DNA of 7,950 nt from Candidatus Alloscillospira gallinarum (GTDB lineage: Bacteria > Bacillota > Clostridia > Oscillospirales > Oscillospiraceae): NCBI GenBank assembly GCA_904420055.1, contig CAJFTV010000099.1:1-7950 (forward strand). The letters run 5' to 3'. Shown piece after piece: positions 1 to 5,836 of this stretch. The notes beneath the pieces were generated by a model. That model had not been told where the DNA came from. It saw only the letters and a list, made by a program, of their open reading frames with translations, and ran no database searches. The stretch's first letter is position 1. Every line of letters starts with the position of its first letter. Made by a program: the position numbers and the translations under genes.

Positions 1-20
1 CCAAAATGAAAAGTATACCC

Positions 21-51
21 TTGACATTGGTATAGCACCAAGGTTTATAAT
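21..51 (+). promoter_or_regulatory. MerR-type promoter and operator upstream of the thiolase-SDR operon
   Basis: A perfect -35 TTGACA (21-26) and a perfect -10 TATAAT (46-51) are separated by a 19-bp spacer (27-45), longer than the 17 bp optimal for sigma-A. Overlong spacers are the known signature of promoters activated by MerR-family proteins, which distort the DNA to realign the boxes. The spacer holds a dyad: ACATTGGT (24-31), centre ATAGC (32-36), ACCAAGGT (37-44), with 7 of 8 arm positions complementary. The same element recurs at 4825-4855. Transcription would start near 58, leaving a leader of about 90 nt. Binding by the MerR protein encoded at 3834-4634 is an inference. Confidence 0.85.
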
Positions 52-77
52 CCAATACGTAGTGGAAGTTTGAAATT

Positions 78-93
78 GGGCGGTTTTCCGCTC
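78..93 (+). other. Small hairpin in the thiolase leader
   Basis: GGGCGG (78-83) can pair with CCGCTC (88-93) across a TTTT loop, giving a 6-bp stem with one G-U pair. No T-tract follows, so it is not a terminator. It lies in the untranslated leader, well upstream of the ribosome binding site at 133-138. Its function is unknown and it may be chance. Confidence 0.25.
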
Positions 94-147
94 TAAAAAG
101 CCACAGTATCAGATTGAGAACGTGGCGGTATTGGAGGAAATTACACA

Positions 148-1389
148 ATGAAAGACGTAGTAATCGTAGAAGCGTGCCGCACAGCTGTCGGCAAGATGGG
201 CGGCTCTTTACGTCCCTTAAGCGCATATGACCTTGCATGTGTCGTATTAAAGGGCGTCCTTGACAGGAGCGGCATAGACCCCAAAGAGATAGACGAGGTT
301 GTAATGGGTCACTGCCGCCAGTCCTCAGACGACCCCAACATCGCAAGAATCGCCGCCCTTGAGGTAGGTATTCCCGAGACAACTCCGGCTTACACCGTAA
401 TGCGCCAGTGCGCTTCCGGCATGACTGCCGTTGTAAATGGAGCGATGAGCATTATGTGCGGCCAGAACGACGTTGTCATCGCCGGCGGCACAGAGAGCAT
501 GTCAAACGCTATCTTCTATATCCGCAACGCACGCTGGGGCCTGGGCACCGGCACAACCCAGCTTATAGACGCCCTGACCGAGGGGCAGTTCCGCAGCCAG
601 CCCCAGGAGATATACGGCACATACAACATGGGAATGACCGCGGAGAACATAGCCCGCGAGCTCAGCATAACACGCGAGGAGCAGGACGAGTTCTCCTACA
701 ACTCACAGAAAAAGGCCGCTGACGCAATTGCTTCCGGCCGCTTTAAAGATGAGATTGTCCCTGTGACAGTCCCTCAGGGCAAGAAAAAGCCCCCAATCGT
801 ATTCGACACAGACGAGTTCCCGAGGCTGTCCCCCATGGAGACCCTTGCAAAGCTCAAACCCTGCTTTAACATTGAAGTTGAGGAGGACGGCAAGCTCTTC
901 GGCTCTTCCGAGCTCACCGGCACCGTGACCGCCGCCTCATCTTCCGGCCGCAACGACGGCGCCTCCGCCATGCTTCTCATGAGCGAGGAGAAGGCAAAGG
1001 AGCTGGGTCTTAAGCCTATCGCCAAGATTAAGGGCATGGGCACGGCCGGCTGCGACCCCCGTCTTATGGGTCTCGGACCTGTGGGTGCTGTTCCAAAGGC
1101 ACTTAAGAACGCAGGAATTACAGACGATGACATCGGCCTTATTGAGCTCAACGAGGCATTTGCCGCTCAGTCTCTCGGCTGCATAAAGCAGCTCGGCTGG
1201 GAGGACAAGATGGACATTATAAACGTAAACGGCGGCGCAATTGCCCTCGGTCACCCTGTCGGCTCCTCCGGCTGCCGCATAATCGTCTCCCTTGTCCACG
1301 AGATGAAGAAGAGGGGCGTAAAATACGGTCTCGCAACGCTCTGCATCGCGGGCGGCATGGGACAGGCCGTAGTTGTAGAACTTATGTAA
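148..1389 (+). CDS. Thiolase family protein (acetyl-CoA C-acyltransferase type)
   Basis: This cytoplasmic thiolase is likely to cleave or form a 3-ketoacyl-CoA, for example acetoacetyl-CoA plus CoA to two acetyl-CoA. The 413 residues are slightly longer than the usual 390-400. The start follows GGAGGA (133-138) with a 9-nt spacing. Visible family signatures are the nucleophilic Cys88 in MRQCASGM, the loop NEAFAAQ, His369 in GGAIALGHPVGSSG, and the acid/base Cys399 in CIAGGMG. Several motifs deviate from the common biosynthetic/degradative thiolases: the Asn usually found three residues before the nucleophilic Cys is Met85, GSG is ASG, TAGNASGINDG reads TAASSSGRNDG, and CIGGGMG reads CIAGGMG. 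It is the first gene after the MerR-type promoter and is followed 64 nt later by an SDR with no terminator between them, so the two form an operon. Family assignment is firm; the substrate is uncertain, and a 3-ketoacyl-CoA other than acetoacetyl-CoA is possible. Confidence 0.93.
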   Translation: MKDVVIVEACRTAVGKMGGSLRPLSAYDLACVVLKGVLDRSGIDPKEIDEVVMGHCRQSSDDPNIARIAALEVGIPETTPAYTVMRQCASGMTAVVNGAMSIMCGQNDVVIAGGTESMSNAIFYIRNARWGLGTGTTQLIDALTEGQFRSQPQEIYGTYNMGMTAENIARELSITREEQDEFSYNSQKKAADAIASGRFKDEIVPVTVPQGKKKPPIVFDTDEFPRLSPMETLAKLKPCFNIEVEEDGKLFGSSELTGTVTAASSSGRNDGASAMLLMSEEKAKELGLKPIAKIKGMGTAGCDPRLMGLGPVGAVPKALKNAGITDDDIGLIELNEAFAAQSLGCIKQLGWEDKMDIINVNGGAIALGHPVGSSGCRIIVSLVHEMKKRGVKYGLATLCIAGGMGQAVVVELM

Positions 1390-1436
1390 GTTAGCGGGCG
1401 TGGATAAAACAGGCCCACACTTAAATAAAAATTTAT

Positions 1437-1443
1437 AAAGGAG
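1437..1443 (+). promoter_or_regulatory. Ribosome binding site deciding the SDR start
   Basis: AAAGGAG lies 10 nt before the ATG at 1454 but only 1 nt before the in-frame TTG at 1445, so ATG 1454 is the start. Confidence 0.8.
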
Positions 1444-1453
1444 ATTGAATGTC

Positions 1454-2251
1454 ATGAATCTTTTCGATCTTACAGGCAAGAACGCAATGATTGTCGGCGG
1501 AGCCGGCGGACTTGGCAAGCTCGTTGCACAGGCTTTTGCCGAGGCAGGCGCAAATGTTGCAATCGCTTCCCGTACAGAGGAGAAACTCAAAGCCGCATGT
1601 GAGGAGCTCAAGGGCCTCACTGGCAAAGAGTTTAAGTACTATGTTATGGACGCAGGCAAGGAGGACCAGGTTGAGGCTGTTGCCAAGAAGGCAAACGAGG
1701 ACTATGGCCACATTGATATCCTTGTAAACTCTCAGGGCGTAAACAAGAAGTTCCCCGCGCTTGAGTTCCCCATGGACGTATTTGACATGGTTATGCACGA
1801 CGACGTGGCTTCTATCCTCATGACCTGCAAGCATTTCGGCAAATACATGAAGGAAAACGGCTATGGCAAGATTGTGAACGTAACATCTGTCCGCGGCAAG
1901 ATTGCCACAAAGGGTCCCGGCAACGCCGCTTACTGCGCTGCAAAGGGCGCTGTTGACATGCTGACAAAGCAGCTGGCTTCCGAGTTTGGTCCTTTCGGCA
2001 TCACAGTAAACGCCTTTGGCCCCAACATAATGAAGACCCCCATGATGACAAAGGTCTTTGAGATGCGCGCTAAAGAGGCAGGCGTAACTGTCGATGAGTA
2101 TTTAAAGGCTCAGGGCGCAGGTCTGCCCATGCGCCGTATGTCTGACCCCGAGGACTGCGTAGGAACAGCGCTGTTCCTTGCCGCTCCCGCTTCAGACTTC
2201 CTCACCGGCAACATTCTCTATCCCGACGGTGGCCTCACCGCTATCGGCTAA
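1454..2251 (+). CDS. SDR-family oxidoreductase (gluconate 5-dehydrogenase/FabG-like)
   Basis: This is a classical short-chain dehydrogenase/reductase of 265 residues, a normal length, cytoplasmic and NAD(P)-dependent. The Rossmann motif GGAGGLG is at residues 15-21. The second strand ends in ASR (Arg40) rather than an acidic residue, which favours NADP(H). Catalytic Ser145, Tyr160 and Lys164 (YCAAK) are present. Two usual features differ: the structural NNAG motif reads NSQG (92-95), and the Asn of the Asn-Ser-Tyr-Lys tetrad aligns with Asp117 in HDDVAS. The C-terminal part (PNIMKTPMM, then FLTGNILYPDGG) is standard for the family. It lies 64 nt after the thiolase and just before a strong terminator, so it closes this operon. 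The likely job is oxidation or reduction of a hydroxy or keto intermediate in the pathway shared with the 4904-7949 operon. The substrate cannot be read from the sequence. Confidence 0.92.
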   Translation: MNLFDLTGKNAMIVGGAGGLGKLVAQAFAEAGANVAIASRTEEKLKAACEELKGLTGKEFKYYVMDAGKEDQVEAVAKKANEDYGHIDILVNSQGVNKKFPALEFPMDVFDMVMHDDVASILMTCKHFGKYMKENGYGKIVNVTSVRGKIATKGPGNAAYCAAKGAVDMLTKQLASEFGPFGITVNAFGPNIMKTPMMTKVFEMRAKEAGVTVDEYLKAQGAGLPMRRMSDPEDCVGTALFLAAPASDFLTGNILYPDGGLTAIG

Positions 2252-2276
2252 ACCGAGGAAAACTGCTTAAAAACTG

Positions 2277-2313
2277 TCCGCTCTGTTTTTTAACAAACAG
2301 AGCGGATTTTTTT
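2277..2313 (+). terminator. Rho-independent terminator of the thiolase-SDR operon
   Basis: A perfect 12-bp stem pairs TCCGCTCTGTTT (2277-2288) with AAACAGAGCGGA (2295-2306), with a 6-nt loop and seven Ts directly after (2307-2313). It sits 25 nt past the SDR stop, which isolates the operon from the nucleotidyltransferase gene. Confidence 0.95.
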
Positions 2314-2386
2314 GCTTTGCATGCCAAACAATATTTCCGCATTGTCTTACCGCCGGCACCAAAGCACTTAACTTTTGCGCCATAAT

Positions 2387-2396
2387 AAGGAGTGAT
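2387..2396 (+). promoter_or_regulatory. Strong ribosome binding site supporting a TTG start
   Basis: AAGGAGTGAT closely matches the anti-Shine-Dalgarno complement. GGAG (2389-2392) ends 7 nt before the TTG at 2400. The next in-frame ATG, at 2421, is too far away, so TTG is the likely initiation codon. I found no convincing sigma-A promoter between 2314 and 2386. Confidence 0.75.
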
Positions 2397-2399
2397 ATT

Positions 2400-3056
2400 T
2401 TGTTAGACATTGACACGTATATGAAAAAACTGCTGTCGCTTTTGAAAGATGAATTCGGAGACGAGCTCCTATACCTGGGGCTTCAGGGCAGTTACCTCCG
2501 GGGAGAGGCAACGGAGGACAGCGACATTGACGCCATGGTCATATTAAATAAGCTCTCTCCGGAGATGCTGAGAAGATACCGCCGGGTTATAAAAAAGGCA
2601 GGGCACGAAGCGCTCTCCTGCGGTTTTATATGCGGCAGAGAAGAGATGAAAAGCTGGAACCGGCTTGAAATCCCCTGCCTTTTACAATCCACCCGGGACA
2701 TTTTCGGCAGGCTCTCTGATTTTGTCCCGGCATACTCTCCCGACGACCTGCGCCAATATATAAAGCTCAGCCTGAACAGCCTGTATCACGCCATGTGCCA
2801 CACATATGTCCACGGAGATACAGCACCTGTGCTGACAGAGTTTTATAAATCAGCGTTCTTTATCCTTCAGGCAATTCACTATCACAGCACCGGCAAATTT
2901 ATAAATTCCAGGAGCCTGCTGAAAGAGGCCCTGCGCGGCGAATATAAGGATATCCTGCAAACTGAGCAGTCTCTGAAAGCAGGTACGTTTACAGACTGTG
3001 ATACGGCCTTTTCCACAATCTTCTCATGGTGCCAAAATGCAATGTTAAATATGTAA
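2400..3056 (+). CDS. Nucleotidyltransferase-fold protein, function unknown
   Basis: This 218-residue soluble protein starts at TTG. Residues 26-48 carry the polymerase-beta nucleotidyltransferase signature: Gly30-Ser31, then Asp42 and Asp44 in SDIDAMVI, the GS-x10-DxD pattern used to bind a metal-nucleotide. The C-terminal half (about 115-215) appears helical and rich in Tyr, His and Leu, like the helical domain that follows the catalytic domain in kanamycin nucleotidyltransferase and MNT/HEPN-type proteins. A third catalytic acid is not obvious. It stands alone between two terminators, with no partner HEPN toxin gene next to it. It could be an antibiotic-modifying enzyme, a solitary MNT-like antitoxin relative or a housekeeping adenylyltransferase. 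The fold is well supported, the role is not, and nothing ties it to the flanking catabolic genes. Confidence 0.8.
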   Translation: MLDIDTYMKKLLSLLKDEFGDELLYLGLQGSYLRGEATEDSDIDAMVILNKLSPEMLRRYRRVIKKAGHEALSCGFICGREEMKSWNRLEIPCLLQSTRDIFGRLSDFVPAYSPDDLRQYIKLSLNSLYHAMCHTYVHGDTAPVLTEFYKSAFFILQAIHYHSTGKFINSRSLLKEALRGEYKDILQTEQSLKAGTFTDCDTAFSTIFSWCQNAMLNM

Positions 3057-3082
3057 CTTTTTGAACTATTATTGACATGTTG

Positions 3083-3118
3083 AAAAAACCGGGAGAGGGG
3101 TGTCCCTCTCCCGGTTTT
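3083..3118. terminator. Bidirectional terminator between convergent genes
   Basis: AAAACCGGGAGAGGG (3085-3099) pairs perfectly over 15 bp with CCCTCTCCCGGTTTT (3104-3118) around a GTGT loop. On the minus strand the stem is followed by six Ts (the As at 3083-3088), a good terminator for the merR-nucleosidase operon that ends at 3136. On the plus strand only four Ts follow, so termination of the nucleotidyltransferase gene (stop at 3056) may be weaker but still plausible. Confidence 0.9.
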
Positions 3119-3135
3119 CGCTTCTAATCAGCAAT

Positions 3136-3816
3136 CTAAAAGTACCGCAGAAATTCACATACAGCCACAGCCGCGCGCTCCGCGGCCGAATCGCAGTTTG
3201 CATAGTAGCTGTCAAGTCCCGGCTCTTCGCAGGAGTCAGATACGCTGCGTATTGCAATAAACGGCGTATCATTTAAAAAACAGGCGTGAGCTACAGCCGC
3301 CGTCTCATTGTCAACACACAGGGGATTAAACCGGGATATTATATCCTCACGTCCGCTTTCCTCAATAAACGCCTCACCCGTGACAAACATTCCGAAAGCC
3401 GCGTGACCTCCCAGCGCCCTTTTTGCCGTGTCCAGAAGGGCCGTGTCCGAGTAAAAAATGCCCTCCTCCATCTTAGGGAAATGCTTCGTAAGGGCATCAG
3501 GCAGGGTGTCGTGATATGCGCACTTTACGGCAACCGCTACTGAGCATACCGCCGCTTCCCTGCTCATTCCTCCGGCCACGCCTGTATTTATAACTGCTCC
3601 GGGGTGAAATCTTTCACATATTATATTTGCGGCGACAGCGGCGTTTACCTTATTTGTGCCGCAGCACACCACTACCGTTTGCACGCCTTCAATAGTACAG
3701 GTGTAAAATGTGTATTTTGAAATTATCTCTGTTTCTATGTCCGACGCCCTTTTTAAAATCGGCTCAAGCTCCCGCTCCATGGCGCAGATTACCGCCGCCT
3801 CTTTTTTCCCCATCAT
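3136..3816 (-). CDS. 5'-methylthioadenosine/S-adenosylhomocysteine nucleosidase-like protein
   Basis: This 226-residue cytoplasmic protein belongs to the PNP/UDP phosphorylase superfamily and resembles MTA/SAH nucleosidase (MTAN, mtnN/pfs). That enzyme hydrolyses the N-glycosidic bond of MTA, SAH or 5'-deoxyadenosine to release adenine. Residues matching E. coli MTAN by eye are Glu16 in AMERE (catalytic Glu12), Glu171 in VDNETAA (Glu174), Arg190 and Asp194 in IRSVSD (Arg193, Asp197), plus the TGVAGG loop and VTGEAFI in place of VSGDAFI. The ribose-contacting Met173 is replaced by Asn170. The start is the ATG at 3816, after GAGGGGGATAAG. An in-frame ATG at 3852 would overlap merR and lacks a site. 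It lies 17 nt after merR, so it is probably cotranscribed. It may clear 5'-deoxyadenosine or SAH, or act on another nucleoside given the substitutions. Confidence 0.82.
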   Translation of the reverse strand: MMGKKEAAVICAMERELEPILKRASDIETEIISKYTFYTCTIEGVQTVVVCCGTNKVNAAVAANIICERFHPGAVINTGVAGGMSREAAVCSVAVAVKCAYHDTLPDALTKHFPKMEEGIFYSDTALLDTAKRALGGHAAFGMFVTGEAFIEESGREDIISRFNPLCVDNETAAVAHACFLNDTPFIAIRSVSDSCEEPGLDSYYANCDSAAERAAVAVCEFLRYF

Positions 3817-3833
3817 CTTATCCCCCTCATTTT

Positions 3834-4634
3834 TTACTCCACAGGCAGCCATGCCTCAAAAAATCCGGTGAGGCGTCCGTTATCCAAAACGCTGCACACA
3901 AGCGTGCCAAAGGCATTTCCCGCCGGTGTCAGTCCGTTTGTCTTTGCAAACCTGTACATATAATCCAGATGTCTGGGAGAAAAGGCATTTTTCCCTGAGC
4001 TTTTAAAGGCAGAGTGTATACATTTCTTTGACTTCATGTGCGCAACAGGCGGTTTATAGTCCACCTTAAACTCTTTTACATACTCCATCTCAAGAGAAAA
4101 CCCCCAGGAGTATTTTGCCTCGCCGGTGCTGCGCACGGCGGGACATTCAAAATATCTCGTTGAAAACGGCATATATTCCAGCCACCGTCGGCTTATTGTC
4201 TGGAGGGTGGAGTCGCTTTCATACTCAAAATTATGCCTGTTCAGATAGTATATAAATTCCGGGCCCATATCTACCTGGCATTTTCCAATTAATTCTCTGG
4301 CATTTTTTATGGTCTGCTGCTGCTTAACAAGGCGCTGGGCCAGAAGCGTATAGCGCCGGGCCGCCTCTTCAATCTCCCCCTGCTTGTCACTCAGGCAGGA
4401 CAGCAGAGAGTCATATGTACTTTTTGATTCCATATTGGCAATTTCGTCAATGCTGAACCCGAAGTTTTTATACCAGAGGCAATCTATGAGGAAATTTATG
4501 TCCCACGTGTCATAATAACGGTAGCTGTTCAATTGACCTTTTTCAGGAGATACCACGCCCTTTTTTTCGTAATAACGAATAAGGTCCGTTGAAATGCCAA
4601 GAATTTTCGCTACATCTCCTATTTTATAACGCAT
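3834..4634 (-). CDS. MerR-family transcriptional regulator with GyrI-like effector-binding domain
   Basis: This 266-residue DNA-binding protein is the probable regulator of both catabolic operons. Residues 1-70 are a typical MerR winged helix-turn-helix (YKIGDVAKILGIS, then LIRYYEKKGVVSP, with the wing near NSYRYYD). Residues 75-115 are a Gln/Glu/Arg-rich helix suited to the antiparallel dimerisation coil. Residues 120-266 form a BmrR/GyrI-like ligand domain that ends in FFEAWLPVE, where BmrR-type proteins carry a ligand-contacting Glu on a late strand. No metal-binding Cys cluster is seen, so a small organic inducer is expected. The start ATG follows AGAGGTGAT (SD) by a short spacing. It is divergent from the cyclase operon and forms an operon with the nucleosidase. 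MerR proteins bind dyads inside 19-20-bp spacers, and two such promoters occur here, at 21-51 and 4825-4855. The ligand is unknown. Confidence 0.93.
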   Translation of the reverse strand: MRYKIGDVAKILGISTDLIRYYEKKGVVSPEKGQLNSYRYYDTWDINFLIDCLWYKNFGFSIDEIANMESKSTYDSLLSCLSDKQGEIEEAARRYTLLAQRLVKQQQTIKNARELIGKCQVDMGPEFIYYLNRHNFEYESDSTLQTISRRWLEYMPFSTRYFECPAVRSTGEAKYSWGFSLEMEYVKEFKVDYKPPVAHMKSKKCIHSAFKSSGKNAFSPRHLDYMYRFAKTNGLTPAGNAFGTLVCSVLDNGRLTGFFEAWLPVE

Positions 4635-4673
4635 GAAATCACCTCTATTAGCTAATAATTACATTTATAGTAC

Positions 4674-4694
4674 ATAATGCCATTTGGGCATTAT
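4674..4694. promoter_or_regulatory. Perfect 8-bp inverted repeat upstream of merR
   Basis: ATAATGCC (4674-4681) is mirrored by GGCATTAT (4687-4694) around ATTTG. It lies 40 bp before the merR start, in the untranslated leader if transcription starts near 4770. It could be an operator for a second regulator or an RNA hairpin. It does not resemble the MerR dyads. Confidence 0.4.
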
Positions 4695-4776
4695 CTATCA
4701 GACAGTTTTCCCGGGTTTTTCCGCGGTTCATGTGAAAAATGGGACAAATTCTATATATAATAGACATACTGTGGCT

Positions 4777-4805
4777 ATTATACATTAAAATATTTGAAAA
4801 ACCAA
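4777..4805 (-). promoter_or_regulatory. Candidate promoter for the merR-nucleosidase operon
   Basis: Read on the minus strand, TTGGTT (4805-4800) and a perfect TATAAT (4782-4777) are 17 bp apart in AT-rich DNA. The -35 box matches TTGACA at only three positions. It would give a leader of about 135 nt containing the 4674-4694 dyad. The -35 box lies 19 bp from the -35 of the plus-strand promoter, so a regulator bound there could affect both directions. Confidence 0.4.
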
Positions 4806-4824
4806 GAAAAAATAAGAAATAAAC

Positions 4825-4855
4825 TTGACATTGGAATAGTACTAAGGTTTACAAT
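4825..4855 (+). promoter_or_regulatory. MerR-type promoter and operator upstream of the cyclase operon
   Basis: TTGACA (4825-4830) and TACAAT (4850-4855) are separated by 19 bp. The element matches the one at 21-51 at 27 of 31 positions; all differences are single substitutions. The dyad arms are ACATTGGA (4828-4835) and ACTAAGGT (4841-4848) around ATAGT, a weaker symmetry (5 of 8) than the first copy. The -10 box is one base off consensus. Transcription would start near 4862, leaving about 42 nt before the ATG, with AGGAGG at 4890-4895. Its place next to the divergent merR gene strongly suggests control by that protein. Confidence 0.87.
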
Positions 4856-4903
4856 TCTCTTTAGGTAAAACCCGAAAATATAATTATTTAGGAGGATACT
4901 ATC

Positions 4904-5836
4904 ATGGCATACATGCCCCTTGACAAAAGTAAGTTTTATCTTGAGACAGAGAAAATGACTAAAATCTGGGACCTCTCTCAGCCCTGGGGCTGGGATACTC
5001 CCCTGTGGCCGTTCCCCGGTGCACGTTCTGACCTGAACTTCCCCCGCGGACAGTATCTTGAGCGTTTCCATAAGCGTACCAACACTTACACCGGCACACT
5101 GCATGCCGCTACTCACTGTGACGCTCCTAACCACACCCTCCATCAGGAAGAGGTTGACCGCGAGCGTTACGGCTATACACTTGCTGAGCTGCCCCTTGAG
5201 CACTGCATCGGCTCCGGCGTTATCGTTGACCTGACCTGGATGTACGACGAGTTTGAGAAGGCATTCAACGCCGCCGGCGGTGACCCCGCAAAGATGGGCG
5301 AGTGGGCTGAGACACCTGACAAGAAGGGTGTTATCTGGCACATCATCACTCCCGAGGACGTTCAGAAGGCTCTTGACAAGGACGGCCTTGAGATTCGCCC
5401 CAACGACTGGGTTGTTCTCAACACCGGTTTCCATCGTTATTGGCGTATCAACAACGATAAGTACTTCAACTACTATCCCGGCAATGGCCCTGAGCTTGCA
5501 AAGTGGCTCATGTTTGACAAGAAAATAAAGGGTATTTCCGGTACCTACGGCGCTTCCGATTCCGTTATGTGGCACTTCCCTGCCAAGGAGCAGATGCCCT
5601 GGCTTGCTACAAACTACAAGCTGGCTACCGGCCGCGACATCGACGCCGACTACCCCGATTACGAGCCTTGCCACCGCCTCTTCGGCCAGCACGGCGTTAT
5701 CGCTGTTGAGAACGCCGGCGGCGACATCGACCAGGTTACCGGCAAGCGCATGACTATCGCCGCATTCCCCTTCCGCTGCGAGGCTGCTGACGGCGGCATG
5801 GTACGTCTTGTCGCCTGGGAAGAGGGTTCTTTCTAA
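4904..5836 (+). CDS. Cyclase-family metal-dependent hydrolase (KynB-like fold)
   Basis: This 310-residue soluble protein belongs to the cyclase family (PF04199), whose members include kynurenine formamidase (KynB) and isatin hydrolase. These hydrolyse amides, lactams or similar bonds using divalent metal. The signature HxGTHxDxPxH appears as HAATHCDAPNH at 67-77, giving likely metal ligands His67, His71 and Asp73 with His77 close by. His257 and Glu269 (HRLFGQHGVIAVEN) have the same 12-residue spacing as the distal His/Glu pair of KynB. The motif Gly is Ala69. It is about 100 residues longer than KynB, with extra segments near 110-150 and 220-255, and many Trp residues near the N-terminus (Trp22, 28, 30, 35). 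Translation starts 8 nt after AGGAGG. As first gene of the MerR-controlled operon it may open the inducing substrate or an early intermediate. The substrate is unknown. Confidence 0.9.
   Translation: MAYMPLDKSKFYLETEKMTKIWDLSQPWGWDTPLWPFPGARSDLNFPRGQYLERFHKRTNTYTGTLHAATHCDAPNHTLHQEEVDRERYGYTLAELPLEHCIGSGVIVDLTWMYDEFEKAFNAAGGDPAKMGEWAETPDKKGVIWHIITPEDVQKALDKDGLEIRPNDWVVLNTGFHRYWRINNDKYFNYYPGNGPELAKWLMFDKKIKGISGTYGASDSVMWHFPAKEQMPWLATNYKLATGRDIDADYPDYEPCHRLFGQHGVIAVENAGGDIDQVTGKRMTIAAFPFRCEAADGGMVRLVAWEEGSF

Noticed and set aside
1445..1453. TTG at 1445 as the SDR start
   Set aside because: The Shine-Dalgarno sequence ends only 1 nt before it, too close for initiation. ATG 1454 has a workable 10-nt spacing.
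937..1626. Minus-strand open frame (229 codons) across the end of the thiolase and the start of the SDR
   Set aside because: It overlaps two well-supported genes, has no recognisable domain, and is a shadow of their GC-rich third positions.
2400..3056. MNT-HEPN toxin-antitoxin module
   Set aside because: Only the nucleotidyltransferase part is present. No separate HEPN gene with an Rx4-6H motif lies next to it; the neighbours are a terminator and convergent merR-operon genes.
3817..3852. ATG at 3852 as the nucleosidase start
   Set aside because: It would overlap the end of merR and add 12 residues not typical of the family. ATG 3816 has GAGGGGG just upstream.
4733..4761. Second plus-strand promoter using TATAAT at 4756-4761
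   Set aside because: The -35 region at 17-bp spacing (TGAAAA) is poor, and the AT-rich sequence makes chance -10 boxes likely. The MerR-type promoter at 4825 is far better.
4778..5692. Long minus-strand open frame (304 codons) antisense to the cyclase gene
   Set aside because: The plus strand encodes a clear cyclase with conserved metal motifs and a good ribosome binding site. The antisense frame matches no family I know and is explained by codon bias on the coding strand.
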